Positions 38,062-49,840 are shown, numbered from the stretch's first letter. The stretch: DNA of 64,000 bases from Paenibacillus glacialis (GCF_001637205.1 NZ_LVJH01000001.1:1-64000); one strand, 5' to 3'. Program-made: numbers and translations. The notes: generated by a model not told the origin, from the letters alone.

Positions 38062-38076
38062 ATATAAATCGTTATA

Positions 38077-38664
38077 TCAAGCTTCCATTGCAAACCATTT
38101 GGCAGTACCCAATCGAAGCTTCTCATCAATAAATTTAATCTCATTATTGCTAACAGCTTTATTGCGTTGATCAAGCCAAAAATCAATATCTTTGTAAGTT
38201 ACAGTAATTTCTTCTTCTACTCCTGTTTTCTGAAACAATTGCTCCAGATCATTCAGTGTTTGTTTATGTTCAAATACTAAACGGATACCTTCAGAAGTAA
38301 TTTCTTCAATCCTTTGCACCGATCCATGCACATAATAATACTTCATTGTGAATCCTTGATAAATACGATTAACGACTCCATCACCTTTATAAGTCATGAA
38401 AAGTTTACGGACCGCATTAGTTAATCGAGGGTTTACCAAGCGGCATGATAACTCACAGAGGTATACACCATCCTTGCATACAATAGGTAAATGAACTTCC
38501 TCCCCACTCACATCCACGAGCACAATTTCTTGTTCTCCGCTTTCTAACACTTTCACTTTAGGATGTACAAACAAGTGTTCCATCGAATTCAGTAACTGAT
38601 TCATTTGAAGTTCTGTTAATTGTAAATTGGCTTTTACATATTCTGTGGCTAACCGCTGAGCCAT
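38077..38664 (-). CDS. Conserved hypothetical cytoplasmic protein
   Basis: 195 aa, no signal peptide or TM. Starts MAQRLATEYVKANLQLTELQ; mixed alpha/beta composition, acidic, no cysteine cluster or known motif. The ATG at 38664 has GAGGAG 6 nt upstream; an ATG nine codons earlier has none. A strong terminator follows. Located between engB and speD with ~200 bp free on the engB side, so it is probably monocistronic. I do not recognise its family. Confidence 0.75.
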   Translation of the reverse strand: MAQRLATEYVKANLQLTELQMNQLLNSMEHLFVHPKVKVLESGEQEIVLVDVSGEEVHLPIVCKDGVYLCELSCRLVNPRLTNAVRKLFMTYKGDGVVNRIYQGFTMKYYYVHGSVQRIEEITSEGIRLVFEHKQTLNDLEQLFQKTGVEEEITVTYKDIDFWLDQRNKAVSNNEIKFIDEKLRLGTAKWFAMEA

Positions 38665-38873
38665 AAAAATCTCCTCAATTCTTTGTCTCAATACTTAATA
38701 TTATTATACAGCAATCCTATAATATATTTCTTGTTAACAAATCATTGATTTTCCACCATATTTCATAAAAAAACCGCATTAATCCCGATTATATTATGAA
38801 TTTCATATAGGATGCTCACTTTCATAGCTGAAAAACGCTGAATCCCTACGTCATCCAATGAAAAATAGTCATT

Positions 38874-39506
38874 CTATAGTTCAGGAGAAGCTTCTGGGGA
38901 GCTTTCTTCCTCATGAATTGTCGCCTTTGCATGAGCATTAATAATGCCCCATAGCTCATCTTTACCCAAGCCCGTCTCAGATGAAAACAAGACCATAGGA
39001 TGGTCAATTCTCAGACTCAAGCTTTCTTTCATTTGCTTAATATGTTTCGCCCAACGACTGCGTGGAATCTTGTCCGCTTTCGTAGCCACAACACAAACAG
39101 GCAAATCATAATGCGATATCCAATCATACATAACCATATCGTCTTTGGATGGCGGATGCCTTAAATCCAGAATAAGTAACAGTAACTTTAATGGATCTCT
39201 ATTTAATAGATATCCTTCAATCATCGCTCCCCATGCCTGCCGTTGTGTTTTGGACACCTTGGCAAATCCATAGCCGGGAAAATCGACCAAATACAGTTCA
39301 TCGTTAATACGGTAATAATTTAATTGCTGGGTTTTACCCGGTGTAGAACTTGTACGCGCTAAGTTCTTACGATTGATCATTTTGTTAATGAGTGACGACT
39401 TACCCACATTGGAACGCCCTGCCAGAGCAATCTCTGGCAAGGCGTCCTCCGGGTATTGACTAGCGCCTACAGCACTAATCACAAACTCGGATTTAGTTAC
39501 TTTCAT
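38874..39506 (-). CDS. engB: Ribosome biogenesis GTPase EngB/YsxC
   Basis: Essential GTPase in 50S assembly. P-loop [16 protein letters not shown] (residues ~29-44), G3 [11 protein letters not shown]4 TKAD. 210 aa with an acidic Ser/Glu-rich tail ([12 protein letters not shown]). Follows lon by 17 nt, as in B. subtilis (lonA-ysxC). Confidence 0.97.
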   Translation of the reverse strand: MKVTKSEFVISAVGASQYPEDALPEIALAGRSNVGKSSLINKMINRKNLARTSSTPGKTQQLNYYRINDELYLVDFPGYGFAKVSKTQRQAWGAMIEGYLLNRDPLKLLLLILDLRHPPSKDDMVMYDWISHYDLPVCVVATKADKIPRSRWAKHIKQMKESLSLRIDHPMVLFSSETGLGKDELWGIINAHAKATIHEEESSPEASPEL

Positions 39507-39523
39507 AATTTAATAATTCCTCT

Positions 39524-41860
39524 CTAGTTCACTCCCGTATGGTCCACAAGCGCATGTTGCAGAACCTGATCCATATGCGATACAGGTATAAATTCCACTT
39601 CATTCTTTATGCTGTCTGGAATCTCACTTAAATCCCGTTCATTATCTTTAGGGAGTAGAATTTTTTTGTAGCCTGCACGATGAGCGGCAAGTGATTTCTC
39701 TTTCAGTCCACCGATGGGTAATACACGTCCACGCAAGGTGATTTCACCTGTCATAGCCACATCCTTGGATACATGCCTCTTCGTCAAAGCAGATATTAAA
39801 GCAGTCGCAATGGTAATCCCTGCTGAAGGCCCATCCTTGGGAATGGCTCCTTCAGGAATATGAATGTGAATATCATTTTTTTCATGAAAATCAGCTTGAA
39901 TACCTAACTCTTCTGATTTGGAACGAGTATAGCTAAATGCCGCTTGTGCTGATTCTTTCATCACATCACCCAATTGGCCTGTTAACGTCAGTTTACCCGA
40001 ACCCGGGACAACTGTCACCTCAATCATAAGAGTCTCCCCGCCAACCTCTGTCCAAGCAAGCCCTGCCACCGTTCCAATCTGGTCCTCAAGGTCAGCAACA
40101 CCATGACGGAATTTAGCAATACCTAGATGGACTTTAACGTCATCTGATGTCACAGAAATAATGGATTCCTCTTGTGACACGATTATTTTGGCAGCTTTAC
40201 GGCACAATGCCGCAATTTGCTGTTCTAGGTTCCGCACTCCAGATTCCCGAGTATATTCACGTATCACTTTTAGTAATGCATCTTCTTCAATCTGTAACTG
40301 ATCAGCCTCTAGCCCATGTTCGCGCTTTTGCTTCGGCAGTAAGTACCGCTTAACAATCTGTAACTTCTCAAGCTCTGTATATCCTGGTATATGAAGTACT
40401 TCCATACGATCCAGAAGAGGTCTTGGGATATTGTGTATGGCATTGGCTGTCGTAATAAACATGACTTGAGATAAGTCAAAAGGTACTTCAATAAAATGAT
40501 CGCTAAACGTATTATTCTGCTCTGGATCAAGCACTTCAAGCAGAGCCGAGGAAGGGTCTCCTCTGAAATCAGCCGCCATTTTATCAATTTCATCTAAAAG
40601 GAATACCGGATTTAGCGAACCAGCCGTCTTCATTCCCTGAACGATACGCCCCGGCATAGCACCCACATACGTACGACGATGCCCTCGAATTTCCGCTTCA
40701 TCCCTTACGCCACCTAAAGACATACGGACAAATTGACGATCTAAAGATCGAGCTATCGAACGTGCTAGTGATGTTTTCCCAACACCCGGAGGACCAACAA
40801 GACAAAGAATAGGCCCCTTCATTTTCTTAACCAACTTCTGAACAGCAAGATACTCTAGAACACGTTCCTTCGGTTTATCAAGACCATAATGATCCTCATT
40901 CAGAACATCTTCCGCCTTCTGAATATCGAGATCATCCTCCGTCTTGTTCGTCCAAGGTAAACTTAATAACCAATCCACATAGTTACGGATCACTCCGCCT
41001 TCTGCTGAACTTGTTGGCATTTTCTCAAGTCGGTCAATTTCCTTCTCAACTTTCTCCTGCACCTTCTCTGGAAGGTCCTTCTCCTCTAACTGCCCACGAA
41101 GGTCATCAACTTCGCCAGCCCGACCTTCCTTCTCACCTAGTTCTTTCTGTATCGCCTTCATTTGTTCACGTAGATAATATTCCTTTTGGGTCTTTTCCAT
41201 CTGCTTCTTAACCCGCTGGCTGATTTTACGCTCCAATTCAAGTACTTCACGTTCATTATTCAGAATATCAAGTAATTTCTCGAGCCGTTGTCGAACATCA
41301 ATCGTCTCTAAAATTTCTTGTTTATCTTTAATCTTCAGCGTCAAATGACTCGTAATAACGTCCGATAATCGACCTGGTTCTTCAATATCCGAGACAGCGT
41401 CTAGCGTCTCTGGCGTAACCTTCTTTGATAAATTAATATAATGCTCGAACTGACTGAGCACGGTACGCATCAAAGCATTTATTTCAGGATCATCATTCTC
41501 CTGCTCCGGAAGTTCACGAGCAATAACCTCGTAATACTCCTCGTTATCTGTATACTGAAGAACTTCCGCTCGCTCCATTCCTTCTATTAGCACACGAATG
41601 GTTCCATTCGGAAGTTTCAACATTTGTCTCACTTTCGCCACTGTACCAATTCGAAATATATCATCTTGTGTTGGTTCTTCAATGTTCACTTCGGATTGAG
41701 AACAAAGGAGAATCAAGTTATCTTCTATCATAGCTTTCTCCAAAGCCTTGACCGATTTCTCGCGACCCACATCGAGATGAAGCACCATGCTTGGGTATAC
41801 AAGAAGTCCTCTCAAAGGCAATAACGGAAAACGACGACCTTTGGGTTTACTAGTACCCAT
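39524..41860 (-). CDS. lon: ATP-dependent protease La (LonA)
   Basis: AAA+ serine protease. N-terminal substrate domain ([20 protein letters not shown]), coiled coil (~190-270), Walker [19 protein letters not shown] (residues ~350-367), Walker B VFLLDEID, and the catalytic Ser-Lys dyad region [17 protein letters not shown]. 778 aa against 774 in B. subtilis. ATG at 41860 with GGAGGTG upstream is chosen over an ATG 21 codons earlier. Forms a cluster with lonB and engB. Confidence 0.97.
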   Translation of the reverse strand: MGTSKPKGRRFPLLPLRGLLVYPSMVLHLDVGREKSVKALEKAMIEDNLILLCSQSEVNIEEPTQDDIFRIGTVAKVRQMLKLPNGTIRVLIEGMERAEVLQYTDNEEYYEVIARELPEQENDDPEINALMRTVLSQFEHYINLSKKVTPETLDAVSDIEEPGRLSDVITSHLTLKIKDKQEILETIDVRQRLEKLLDILNNEREVLELERKISQRVKKQMEKTQKEYYLREQMKAIQKELGEKEGRAGEVDDLRGQLEEKDLPEKVQEKVEKEIDRLEKMPTSSAEGGVIRNYVDWLLSLPWTNKTEDDLDIQKAEDVLNEDHYGLDKPKERVLEYLAVQKLVKKMKGPILCLVGPPGVGKTSLARSIARSLDRQFVRMSLGGVRDEAEIRGHRRTYVGAMPGRIVQGMKTAGSLNPVFLLDEIDKMAADFRGDPSSALLEVLDPEQNNTFSDHFIEVPFDLSQVMFITTANAIHNIPRPLLDRMEVLHIPGYTELEKLQIVKRYLLPKQKREHGLEADQLQIEEDALLKVIREYTRESGVRNLEQQIAALCRKAAKIIVSQEESIISVTSDDVKVHLGIAKFRHGVADLEDQIGTVAGLAWTEVGGETLMIEVTVVPGSGKLTLTGQLGDVMKESAQAAFSYTRSKSEELGIQADFHEKNDIHIHIPEGAIPKDGPSAGITIATALISALTKRHVSKDVAMTGEITLRGRVLPIGGLKEKSLAAHRAGYKKILLPKDNERDLSEIPDSIKNEVEFIPVSHMDQVLQHALVDHTGVN

Positions 41861-41948
41861 CGCTTTCGCACCTCCAGTTGCTCTCTTTAGGTTATGCATC
41901 TTATATATTTTAACAAAAAACAACTTGAAACACCAATAAACTGCTGTA

Positions 41949-43685
41949 TTAAAAGCTTCCCGAATCTGTTACTTGACCAGGTCGAACTAATTTAGCATGG
42001 AGATACGACGAAGGGACATCTGCAAAACCATCCGCAATCTCCGGGAGTAACGTTTCATTTAAATTATTAACCAACTCTTTACCGAATACATGCTGAAAAA
42101 CTTCCTGAATAGATTCTACTGGGATAACTTGTAATCCATTAAGACCCGCAAACAGCGATTGCCAATTGTCCTTAGGTATTAAAACGGTTGTTGCACCAGC
42201 TTGAAATGCAGCTTCAACCTTGGCAATAACCCCTCCAATCGGCTTTACCTTTCCGTGGATACTGATCTCACCGGTCATGGCAATACGATGATCAATAGGA
42301 ATCCGTTTCACAGCTGACACGATAGCTGTAGCCATTGCAATACCCGCAGATGGTCCATCAATTGGCGTGCCCCCTGGAAAGTTAATATGCAGTTGATAAT
42401 CACTTGAATCAAGACCCATTAAACGAAGAACGGTAAGCACATTCTCTACAGAGCCCTTAGCCATACTTTTACGACGGATCGTCCGTGAAGCTCCGCCGAT
42501 TTCTTCCTCTTCAACTACACCCGTTACATTAAATGTGCCTTGTCCCTTAGGAACTTGTGTAGCAGATACTTCAATTTCGAGTAAAGTACCCATATTCGGC
42601 CCGTAGACCGCAAGTCCATTAACTACACCTATTTGAGGATACATGGCGATTTTGTGATCAGGACGAGGTTGAAGTTGGCTACTGTTGGCAACCCACTCCA
42701 CATCTGATGCTTCCAATGAATCTCTCTTCTCCGTAAGAGCTAATCCTGCCGCAAGTTGAATAATATTGACAGCCTCTCTTCCGTTCGTAGCATATTGTTT
42801 CACTACTTCTACAGCAGATGGACACGGAGTAAGGCCAATCTTCTGGATGGCATCTTCCGCAATCCTACCGATTTCCTCCACTAATAAGGGACGGAAGTAA
42901 ATTTCCATACAACGAGACCGAAGCGCCGGAGGGATTTCATGTGGAGAACGAGTCGTTGCCCCCACAAGTCTGAAATCCGCAGGCAACCCATTCTGAAAAA
43001 TATCATGAATGTATGCTGGCGTATTATTATCCTCAGAGTTATAATATGCACTCTCTAAGAGAACCTTGCGGTCTTCTAGTACCTTTAACAATTTATTTAA
43101 TTGGATGGAATGCAATTCGCCAATTTCATCGATAAACAATATCCCACCATGTGCCTTAGTCACTGCTCCTGGTTTAGGTTGAGGTATACCTGCAACGCCC
43201 ATAGAACCTGCACCTTGATAGATTGGATCATGAACAGACCCAATGAGGGGGTCTGCAATTCCGCGTTCGTCAAAACGAGCCGTTGTTGCATCTATTTCCG
43301 TAAATTTAGCTTCACTTTTAAAAGGAGATGCTGGATTCTTCTTCGCCTCCTGCATAACTACACGTGCTGCAGCTGTTTTCCCTACTCCCGGCGGTCCATA
43401 TATAATGACATGCTGAGGGTTAGCACTGCATAATGCCGCCTTCAAAGCACGCAGTCCATCCTTTTGCCCTACGATATCCTGTATCGATTGAGGTCGGGTT
43501 TTCTCTGCAAGAGGTTTGGTGAGTGAAACAGATCTTAGTTTCCGTAATTTCTCTAACTCTTTCCTCGACTCCCTGTCGACCGCTGTACGGTTGGTCTTCT
43601 GACCACGCAATAGATTCCAGAAGTAAATTCCGATTACAACACCAAAGAACAATTGAACTAGCATAAATATCATAGAAAAATTCAT
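41949..43685 (-). CDS. lonB: ATP-dependent protease LonB (sporulation type)
   Basis: N-terminal membrane segment ([19 protein letters not shown]) in place of the LonA substrate domain, then AAA+ Walker [19 protein letters not shown], Walker [12 protein letters not shown] and a Lon protease domain ([33 protein letters not shown]). 578 aa. In B. subtilis LonB is made in the forespore. ATG at 43685 chosen, with GGGAGG at good spacing; an ATG two codons earlier is too close. Lies 88 nt upstream of lon. Confidence 0.93.
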   Translation of the reverse strand: MNFSMIFMLVQLFFGVVIGIYFWNLLRGQKTNRTAVDRESRKELEKLRKLRSVSLTKPLAEKTRPQSIQDIVGQKDGLRALKAALCSANPQHVIIYGPPGVGKTAAARVVMQEAKKNPASPFKSEAKFTEIDATTARFDERGIADPLIGSVHDPIYQGAGSMGVAGIPQPKPGAVTKAHGGILFIDEIGELHSIQLNKLLKVLEDRKVLLESAYYNSEDNNTPAYIHDIFQNGLPADFRLVGATTRSPHEIPPALRSRCMEIYFRPLLVEEIGRIAEDAIQKIGLTPCPSAVEVVKQYATNGREAVNIIQLAAGLALTEKRDSLEASDVEWVANSSQLQPRPDHKIAMYPQIGVVNGLAVYGPNMGTLLEIEVSATQVPKGQGTFNVTGVVEEEEIGGASRTIRRKSMAKGSVENVLTVLRLMGLDSSDYQLHINFPGGTPIDGPSAGIAMATAIVSAVKRIPIDHRIAMTGEISIHGKVKPIGGVIAKVEAAFQAGATTVLIPKDNWQSLFAGLNGLQVIPVESIQEVFQHVFGKELVNNLNETLLPEIADGFADVPSSYLHAKLVRPGQVTDSGSF

Positions 43686-43838
43686 GGTCATCCTCCCGTT
43701 TCTCTAACTATCATTAGGTTAATACTTGATAGTATTGCCTTTTCCTCATCCAATAAACGCAAATTGTTATGAATTTCAAAAGGAACCTTCAAATATGGGT
43801 ATCTCACCATCATCGTAGCGACGTTCTCTTGGACACAT

Positions 43839-43874
43839 CAAAAAAACTGCAAGCCAATAACTTAGGCTTGCAGC
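43839..43874 (-). terminator. Terminator of ispG
   Basis: Arms CTGCAAGCC/GGCTTGCAG around a 9-nt loop with TTTTTTTTGATG on the minus strand. Confidence 0.88.
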
Positions 43875-43888
43875 TCTTCATAACAATA

Positions 43889-44998
43889 TTATGATTGATG
43901 TTGATGATTGCGACCAGGAATTTCTCCCGTTGCTTCATATACTTCAACGATGTGATCAATCTCTTTCTTCAATTCACTAACCAGATCAGCCTCAGGAACC
44001 TTGCGGACAATTTCTCCATACCGGAAAAGCATTCCTTCCCCACGAGCACCAGCGATACCAATATCAGCCTCACGCGCTTCCCCCGGACCATTCACGGCAC
44101 ATCCAAGTACTGAGACTTTAATAGGTACCTTCAATTTAGAGATATACTCTTCTACTTCATTAGCAATAGAGAATAAATCAATATCGAGTCTTCCACAGGT
44201 AGGGCACGAAATGAGTGTTGGAGCATCAGAGATTAGACCAAATGACTTCAGAATCTCGCGTGCTACCTTAATTTCCTCTACTGGATCTGCGCTAAGTGAA
44301 ATTCGTAACGTATTCCCAATTCCCAGAGAGAGTAGAGCACCAATGCCCGCAGAACTCTTAATCGTACCTGAGAACAACGTTCCTGCTTCAGTGATACCTA
44401 GATGTAGCGGATATGGGATAACCTCTGCTGCCTTACGATAAGCTTCAATCGCCATAGGTACGTCTGAAGCTTTTAGAGATACGATAATATCATGAAAGTC
44501 TAACTCTTCCAAAATTCCGATATGAAATAGCGCACTCTCAACCATAGCATCCGGTGTCGGGTAACCATATTTCTCAAGCAAATGATTCTCTAATGAACCC
44601 GCATTAACGCCAATACGAATAGGAATCCCACGTGCCTTACAAGCTTTAACAACTTCTTCTACTTTCGAACGACGACCGATATTACCTGGATTAATCCGAA
44701 CTTTATCAATCCCATTCTCAATAGCCGCCAAAGCTAATCTATAATCAAAATGAATGTCTGCAACAAGCGGAATATGAATCTGTTTCTTGATTTCCTTAAT
44801 TGCAGCTGCCGCTTCCTCATTGTTAACGGTAACACGCACCATTTGGCAACCTGCTTCTTCTAAGCGCAATATTTCAGCTACTGTCGCATCCACATCAGCA
44901 GTTTTCGTTGTACACATACTTTGAATAATAACATCGTTACTTCCACCTATGATTAGGTTTCCAACTTTGACAGGACGTGTGTCTTTTCTCGAAAACAT
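43889..44998 (-). CDS. ispG: (E)-4-hydroxy-3-methylbut-2-enyl-diphosphate synthase
   Basis: [4Fe-4S] enzyme of the MEP isoprenoid pathway (MEcPP to HMBPP). N-terminal TIM barrel starting [20 protein letters not shown]; cluster cysteines in [10 protein letters not shown] and [12 protein letters not shown] near the C-terminus. 369 aa. RBS GGGGAGG. It has its own terminator and stands between lonB and clpX, a place where B. subtilis has no ispG, so it is a local insertion or rearrangement in this lineage. Confidence 0.97.
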   Translation of the reverse strand: MFSRKDTRPVKVGNLIIGGSNDVIIQSMCTTKTADVDATVAEILRLEEAGCQMVRVTVNNEEAAAAIKEIKKQIHIPLVADIHFDYRLALAAIENGIDKVRINPGNIGRRSKVEEVVKACKARGIPIRIGVNAGSLENHLLEKYGYPTPDAMVESALFHIGILEELDFHDIIVSLKASDVPMAIEAYRKAAEVIPYPLHLGITEAGTLFSGTIKSSAGIGALLSLGIGNTLRISLSADPVEEIKVAREILKSFGLISDAPTLISCPTCGRLDIDLFSIANEVEEYISKLKVPIKVSVLGCAVNGPGEAREADIGIAGARGEGMLFRYGEIVRKVPEADLVSELKKEIDHIVEVYEATGEIPGRNHQHQS

Positions 44999-45022
44999 GG
45001 TTAACCTCCCCTATAACGCTAA

Positions 45023-45080
45023 AACTCCACTCCTAACCCTGACGTCAAGATTTGCACGGCACAGGGTAGAAGTGGAACTT
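45023..45080 (-). terminator. Probable terminator after clpX
   Basis: Imperfect 15-bp stem (TCCACTtCTACCCTG / CAGGGtTAGgAGTGGA) with a 20-nt loop, followed by GTTTTAG on the minus strand. Weak T tract, so partial readthrough into ispG is possible. It lies 38 nt after the clpX stop. Confidence 0.55.
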
Positions 45081-45117
45081 CGGCATCAGTTTACAAAGGC
45101 CCTAAGGATTTATTCCT

Positions 45118-46392
45118 TTAGGCGCTTTCTTCCTGCTTCTTACTATCATTATCGTTCGCTTCATTATTTGCATGTAATTCCGGAACGATCTTTTCATTCA
45201 CTACTTTCTCAGTGATGATACATTCTTTAATGTCATCACGAGACGGAACCTCGAACATCAAGTCCAACATAATTCCTTCAATGATAGCTCTCAAACCACG
45301 AGCACCTGTTTTGCGCTTAATAGCTTCCTTAGCTATAGCAATCAATGCATCTGGTTCAAATTTCAGGTTCACATTGTCCATTTCAAGTAGCTTTTGATAT
45401 TGTCTAGTCAATGCATTCTTCGGCTCCGATAAAATCCGAACGAGCGTATTCTCATCTAACGGTTCCAAACTCGAAATGACTGGTAAGCGTCCTACAAATT
45501 CAGGAATCAGACCGAATTTCAATAGATCCTCAGGAAGAACCATCGATAGGTATTCACCTGGTTGTAGCTCCTTCTGAGTTTCTAAACCTGAATTAAATCC
45601 GATGACTTTCTTACCAATCCGACGTTTGATTAATTGTTCTAGGCCGTCAAATGCGCCGCCACAAATAAACAATACATTCGTAGTGTCGATTTGGATAAAT
45701 TCCTGATGTGGATGCTTACGTCCACCTTGTGGAGGTACAGACGCAACCGTACCCTCGAGAATTTTTAGAAGGGCTTGCTGCACTCCCTCACCAGACACAT
45801 CACGAGTAATAGACGGATTCTCCGATTTACGTGCCACTTTATCGATTTCATCGATATAAATAATACCACGTTCGGCTTTCTCAACATCATAATCTGCAGC
45901 TTGGATAAGTTTCAATAGAATATTCTCAACGTCTTCACCTACATATCCCGCTTCTGTTAATGAAGTAGCATCTGCAATGGCAAAAGGAACGTTCAGAATT
46001 TTAGCCATCGTCTGAGCAAGTAATGTCTTACCAGATCCTGTAGGACCTAACAAAAGAATATTACTCTTTGTAAGCTCTACATCGTCAATCTTACTTTGTG
46101 TATTAATCCGCTTGTAATGATTATACACAGCTACAGATAAAGATTTCTTAGCTTGATCCTGTCCAATAACGTATTGATCCAAAATATCGCAAATATCCTT
46201 AGGCTTCGGAATATCCTTCAAGTCCACTTCTTCCTCGTGTCCAAGTTCTTCTTCCACAATCTCAGTGCATAACTCAATGCACTCGTCACATATATAAACA
46301 CCAGGACCAGCAACTAGTTTGCGCACCTGCTCCTGCGTTTTACCACAGAAAGAACATTTAAGTTGCCCTTTCTCATCATTAAATTTAAACAT
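45118..46392 (-). CDS. clpX: ATP-dependent Clp protease ATP-binding subunit ClpX
   Basis: AAA+ unfoldase partner of ClpP. Zinc-binding domain [11 protein letters not shown]...CDECIELC (residues ~14-40), Walker [19 protein letters not shown], Walker [10 protein letters not shown], ClpP loop IGF. 424 aa. RBS AAGGGGTGG. Follows clpP by 11 nt. Confidence 0.98.
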   Translation of the reverse strand: MFKFNDEKGQLKCSFCGKTQEQVRKLVAGPGVYICDECIELCTEIVEEELGHEEEVDLKDIPKPKDICDILDQYVIGQDQAKKSLSVAVYNHYKRINTQSKIDDVELTKSNILLLGPTGSGKTLLAQTMAKILNVPFAIADATSLTEAGYVGEDVENILLKLIQAADYDVEKAERGIIYIDEIDKVARKSENPSITRDVSGEGVQQALLKILEGTVASVPPQGGRKHPHQEFIQIDTTNVLFICGGAFDGLEQLIKRRIGKKVIGFNSGLETQKELQPGEYLSMVLPEDLLKFGLIPEFVGRLPVISSLEPLDENTLVRILSEPKNALTRQYQKLLEMDNVNLKFEPDALIAIAKEAIKRKTGARGLRAIIEGIMLDLMFEVPSRDDIKECIITEKVVNEKIVPELHANNEANDNDSKKQEESA

Positions 46393-46403
46393 ATTACCAC
46401 CCC

Positions 46404-46994
46404 TTAAGATTTGATCGGTGAAGAGAGAACCTGGTCAATAAGTCCGTAAGACACCGCTTCTTCGGCGCTCATGAAGAAATCACGATCTGTGTCCCGTTCG
46501 ATTTTTTCGAGGGGTTGACCCGTACGTTCAACATATATTTGATTGAGCTTTTCTCTTGTTTTAATGATCCAATCTGTATGAATCAAAATATCTGAGGCCT
46601 GACCTTGAACCCCACCCAATGGCTGATGAATCATCACTTCACTATTAGCTAGAGCAAATCTCTTTCCTTTCGCTCCTGCCGTTAGTAACAATGATCCCAT
46701 ACTTGCCGCCATTCCCATACAAATCGTGGAAACATCCGGTTTAATATATTGCATTGTATCGTATATACCCATTCCCGCTGTAACAGAGCCACCCGGTGAG
46801 TTAATGTATAGACTTATGTCTTTCTCCGGGTCTTCAGCAGCTAGGAATAATAGCTGTGCTATGACGAGATTGGCAACATCATCATCAATTGCATTACTTA
46901 GAAAAATAATGCGATCCTTAAGCAATCTGGAGTAAATATCAGAAGAACGTTCTCCTCGATTGGTTTGTTCTACAACCATAGGTACCAGACTCAT
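46404..46994 (-). CDS. clpP: ATP-dependent Clp protease proteolytic subunit
   Basis: Serine protease: catalytic Ser in [14 protein letters not shown], His in [12 protein letters not shown], Asp in the ERDTDRDFF region. 196 aa. Upstream of clpX in an apparent two-gene operon; in B. subtilis clpP is unlinked from clpX, so the pairing here is the more widespread arrangement. Confidence 0.98.
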   Translation of the reverse strand: MSLVPMVVEQTNRGERSSDIYSRLLKDRIIFLSNAIDDDVANLVIAQLLFLAAEDPEKDISLYINSPGGSVTAGMGIYDTMQYIKPDVSTICMGMAASMGSLLLTAGAKGKRFALANSEVMIHQPLGGVQGQASDILIHTDWIIKTREKLNQIYVERTGQPLEKIERDTDRDFFMSAEEAVSYGLIDQVLSSPIKS

Positions 46995-47044
46995 TTGTCC
47001 AACCTCTTTTCCATTTAAAGATACATTCCAATGCTTTCAACAGT

Positions 47045-47073
47045 ATTTTAACATGTTAGAAGCACGATGTCAT
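47045..47073 (-). promoter_or_regulatory. Candidate clpP promoter
   Basis: Minus strand ATGACA (47068-47073), 17-nt spacer, TAAAAT (47045-47050), about 50 nt before clpP. No CtsR heptad repeat (GGTCAAA) is visible around it. Confidence 0.45.
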
Positions 47074-47170
47074 TTTTTCAACTCTAATTGTATTTCCTGT
47101 TAAATAAATATGTATTTGCAAATCATCCAATCATCACATGTTTTATCCATAATTTGGATTGCATTAGGTA

Positions 47171-47203
47171 AAAATAAGGCACGTAAATACTTACGCGCCT
47201 TAT
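47171..47203 (-). terminator. Terminator of tig
   Basis: Arms ATAAGGCGCGTAA / TTACGTGCCTTAT around a short loop with TTTTTACC on the minus strand, 18 nt after tig. Confidence 0.85.
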
Positions 47204-47221
47204 CGTATAGCAAACTTCTTA

Positions 47222-48553
47222 TTAAGCTTCTTCTGAAGTTGCTTCTTCTTTAACTTCTACAGCAGCGACTTCTTTACTGTTAGACAGTAGGAAATCAATT
47301 GTTTTACGCAAGGAAATTTCTTCACGTAGACTATTCAATGAACCATTAGCTTCTAGAATGCTACGAAGTTCTTCAGGAGAACGTTTGTAGGAATCAGCCA
47401 TTGCGTCCAATTCTTTAGTGATATCTTCATCCGTAACTTCAATATTCTCAGCTTTAGATACTTGCTCAAGAACAAGATTGTTACGAACGCGTTTGTTAGC
47501 ATCACCTTTCATTTGTTCTTGAAGATCTTCGGTAGTCTGACCCGAGAAGCTCAGGAACATTTCAAGATTCATGCCTTGAGCGCGAAGACGATTGTCAAAA
47601 TCACGCATCATACTTTGAACTTCACTAGCGATCATCGCTTCTGGAATCTCAACTTCAGCTAATTCAGCAACTTTATCCACGACAAGACCTTCGCGAACTC
47701 CTTTTGCTTCTTGCTCTTTACGAGACACAAGTTGTTTGTTCAAATCTTCTTTGTACTCAACCAATGTTTCGAATTCACTAACATCCTTAGCAAACTCATC
47801 ATCCAATACTGGAAGTTGTTTACGTTTGATTTCATGAATTTTCACTTTGAAGATTGCTTGTTTACCAGCTAGATCTTCTGCATGGTAAGTATCTGGGAAA
47901 GTAACTTCAACATCTTTAAGATCGCCTGTAGCTAATCCTACAACTTGTTCTTCAAATCCTGGAATAAATGTGTTGCTTCCAAGTTCCAAAGAATAACGTT
48001 CAGCTTGTCCGCCGTCAAAAGGAACGCCGTCAACAGATCCATCAAAGTCAAGAATAGTGATATCGCCATTCGCTGCTACGCCTTCTTCAATAACTACTAG
48101 CTCAGCATGACGTTCTTGCAAACGACCCAACTCTTCGTTTAGTTCCTCTTCAGTTACTACAATTGCTTGTGCTGGAACTTCTACGCCTGTGTATTGACCT
48201 AAAGTTACTTCAGGTTTAACAATTACTTTGGCTTTGAATTTAAAAACTTGACCTTTAGCAAATTGATCGATATCAATTTCCGGACGATCTACAGGGAAAA
48301 TGTCTGTTTCATCAACCGCTTGTGTGTAAACTTCTGGAAGCAAGATATCGATAGCATCTTGATACAGACTTTCTACTCCGTAACGCGATTCAAAGATAGA
48401 ACGTGGCACTTTACCTTTACGGAATCCAGGTACATTTGCTTTCTTAGATACTTTAGTAAAAGCCTTATCAAGCGCCTCAGTTACACGCTCTACTTCTACT
48501 TCTACTTCAAGAACCCCAAGGTTCTTCTCTATTTTTTCCCAGGTTGCTTTCAT
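47222..48553 (-). CDS. tig: Trigger factor (ribosome-associated chaperone/PPIase)
   Basis: Ribosome-binding N-domain with the VPGFRKGKVPRSIFESRYG signature (residues ~41-59), FKBP-type PPIase domain (~150-245; ITILDFDGSVDGVPFDGG) and a helical C-domain. 443 aa with an acidic Glu/Val tail. ATG at 48553 chosen because GGAGGGG lies upstream. It precedes clpP as in many Bacillota. Confidence 0.97.
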   Translation of the reverse strand: MKATWEKIEKNLGVLEVEVEVERVTEALDKAFTKVSKKANVPGFRKGKVPRSIFESRYGVESLYQDAIDILLPEVYTQAVDETDIFPVDRPEIDIDQFAKGQVFKFKAKVIVKPEVTLGQYTGVEVPAQAIVVTEEELNEELGRLQERHAELVVIEEGVAANGDITILDFDGSVDGVPFDGGQAERYSLELGSNTFIPGFEEQVVGLATGDLKDVEVTFPDTYHAEDLAGKQAIFKVKIHEIKRKQLPVLDDEFAKDVSEFETLVEYKEDLNKQLVSRKEQEAKGVREGLVVDKVAELAEVEIPEAMIASEVQSMMRDFDNRLRAQGMNLEMFLSFSGQTTEDLQEQMKGDANKRVRNNLVLEQVSKAENIEVTDEDITKELDAMADSYKRSPEELRSILEANGSLNSLREEISLRKTIDFLLSNSKEVAAVEVKEEATSEEA

Positions 48554-48672
48554 TTTATGCTTTCCCCTCCAAAAATATTTCAATTATTTATCATTATCTA
48601 CATAAATTCACGCATAGAACAACCATTTTAGTATAAACAACATTGAATTCTTTTTCAAGAGCAGGGTTACCT

Positions 48673-49599
48673 TTAATCCGATATCCCCTCAGAAATAAAT
48701 TGCTTTAAAGAACGATAGGCTTGTTCGAATTGGAACCGAATATGCTCTGTTATCCCATATATAGCACGCGTCACTTCTTCATTTCGACTTCCTGTTAGAC
48801 TTTCAGATACGGTTTGATGAAGAGCAGCCGCCCAAATATCCATGACCAAATCTTCTTCTATTAGCAAAGACTGATAGATATTTGTCCCGTATACAGCTTT
48901 AATAAATTGTATCCATAGCTCTTGAGCGAAATAATAAAGAGTAGGCTCCTGAACCTCCGTATGCTGTGCAACCCGATCTACAATGTCCTGTACAACGAGC
49001 GGGAAGTCGCTATCTTTCAGTGGAACATTCTCAATTTCAATTTCTACTTGTTCCTGTCCTCGTACCAAAATAACGCAACCTTGCATACCTCGCTTATGTA
49101 GCGTCTGCAGTACCCGATATTGTAGTAATGAGTGCATTTCTCTAGTCTGTAACCATTCAGTCAAAGATCGATCTATATCATCGCCATTCAAATAGGAAAG
49201 CTGTTCCAATGCCAACATGGTTTGTTCAGACAAGGGATCATGCATGACTTTGTAGAGCAACTTGTTAGCGTAATCGGCATCTTCAGCAAGTTTACCTTGC
49301 ACTTTAAGCCTGGTTAACTCATCTTCATCTAAATCAATCTCTTTTTCCAAGTGAGATAGTTCATTATCCTCACCCTCAATATAGTGAGGGAACGCAGTCT
49401 CTAACCATTCGAGTAACGCCTGCCATTCATCCACATGTTGCTCTTCCTGCCCTTGGCATTGAAGTAGAAACCGAAGTAGCTCCATCGCTTCTCCATATCG
49501 TTCGCTTTCAAGCATGACCGTAAGTTGAATCTGGTAATAATCCAACGTCTTCGGAAAAAGCACGATATTATCTTTGGCAGGGGAATTAGTGTCGTTTAT
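48673..49599 (-). CDS. TPR-type protein, YsoA-like, apparently starting at ATA
   Basis: About 308 aa, acidic helical protein with short TPR-like helices near the N-terminus (QIQLTVMLESERYGEAMELL) and a central region of repeated helical pairs. The order tig-ysoA is as in B. subtilis, hence the family suggestion. The reading frame is open from a TTG at 49635, but a promoter -10 (TATAAT 49636-49641) would place the transcript start at or after that codon. The only strong RBS, AGGAGG (49607-49612), is 7 nt before ATA (49599-49597), and the next Met is 27 codons in. Function unknown; possible chaperone-linked role inferred from context. Confidence 0.7.
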   Translation of the reverse strand: MNDTNSPAKDNIVLFPKTLDYYQIQLTVMLESERYGEAMELLRFLLQCQGQEEQHVDEWQALLEWLETAFPHYIEGEDNELSHLEKEIDLDEDELTRLKVQGKLAEDADYANKLLYKVMHDPLSEQTMLALEQLSYLNGDDIDRSLTEWLQTREMHSLLQYRVLQTLHKRGMQGCVILVRGQEQVEIEIENVPLKDSDFPLVVQDIVDRVAQHTEVQEPTLYYFAQELWIQFIKAVYGTNIYQSLLIEEDLVMDIWAAALHQTVSESLTGSRNEEVTRAIYGITEHIRFQFEQAYRSLKQFISEGISD

Positions 49600-49635
49600 A
49601 TGTACTCCTCCTCTCTTATATATCTCGTGATTCAA

Positions 49636-49641
49636 ATTATA
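49636..49641 (-). promoter_or_regulatory. Extended -10 promoter upstream of the TPR gene
   Basis: Minus strand TGATATAAT. Transcription would start near 49629, leaving a ~30-nt leader with the AGGAGG site. No clear -35. Confidence 0.55.
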
Positions 49642-49708
49642 TCACACCTCTTCTAAGTTTTAAAAAGTCACCTTTATCACATCATTTTCATTTATTAATA
49701 AATAATGC

Positions 49709-49737
49709 TTGCCATTCCATGTTCCTCATGATATATT
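49709..49737 (+). promoter_or_regulatory. Promoter of tRNA-Arg (left copy)
   Basis: TTGCCA (49709-49714), 17-nt spacer, TATATT (49732-49737), about 20 nt before the tRNA. Confidence 0.65.
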
Positions 49738-49757
49738 ATTAATTGTTCGTTTTTCGC

Positions 49758-49831
<74 letters not shown>

Positions 49832-49840
49832 TATAGAATA

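Noticed and set aside
46995..47110. CtsR operator upstream of clpP
   Set aside because: No GGTCAAA heptad repeats found on either strand.
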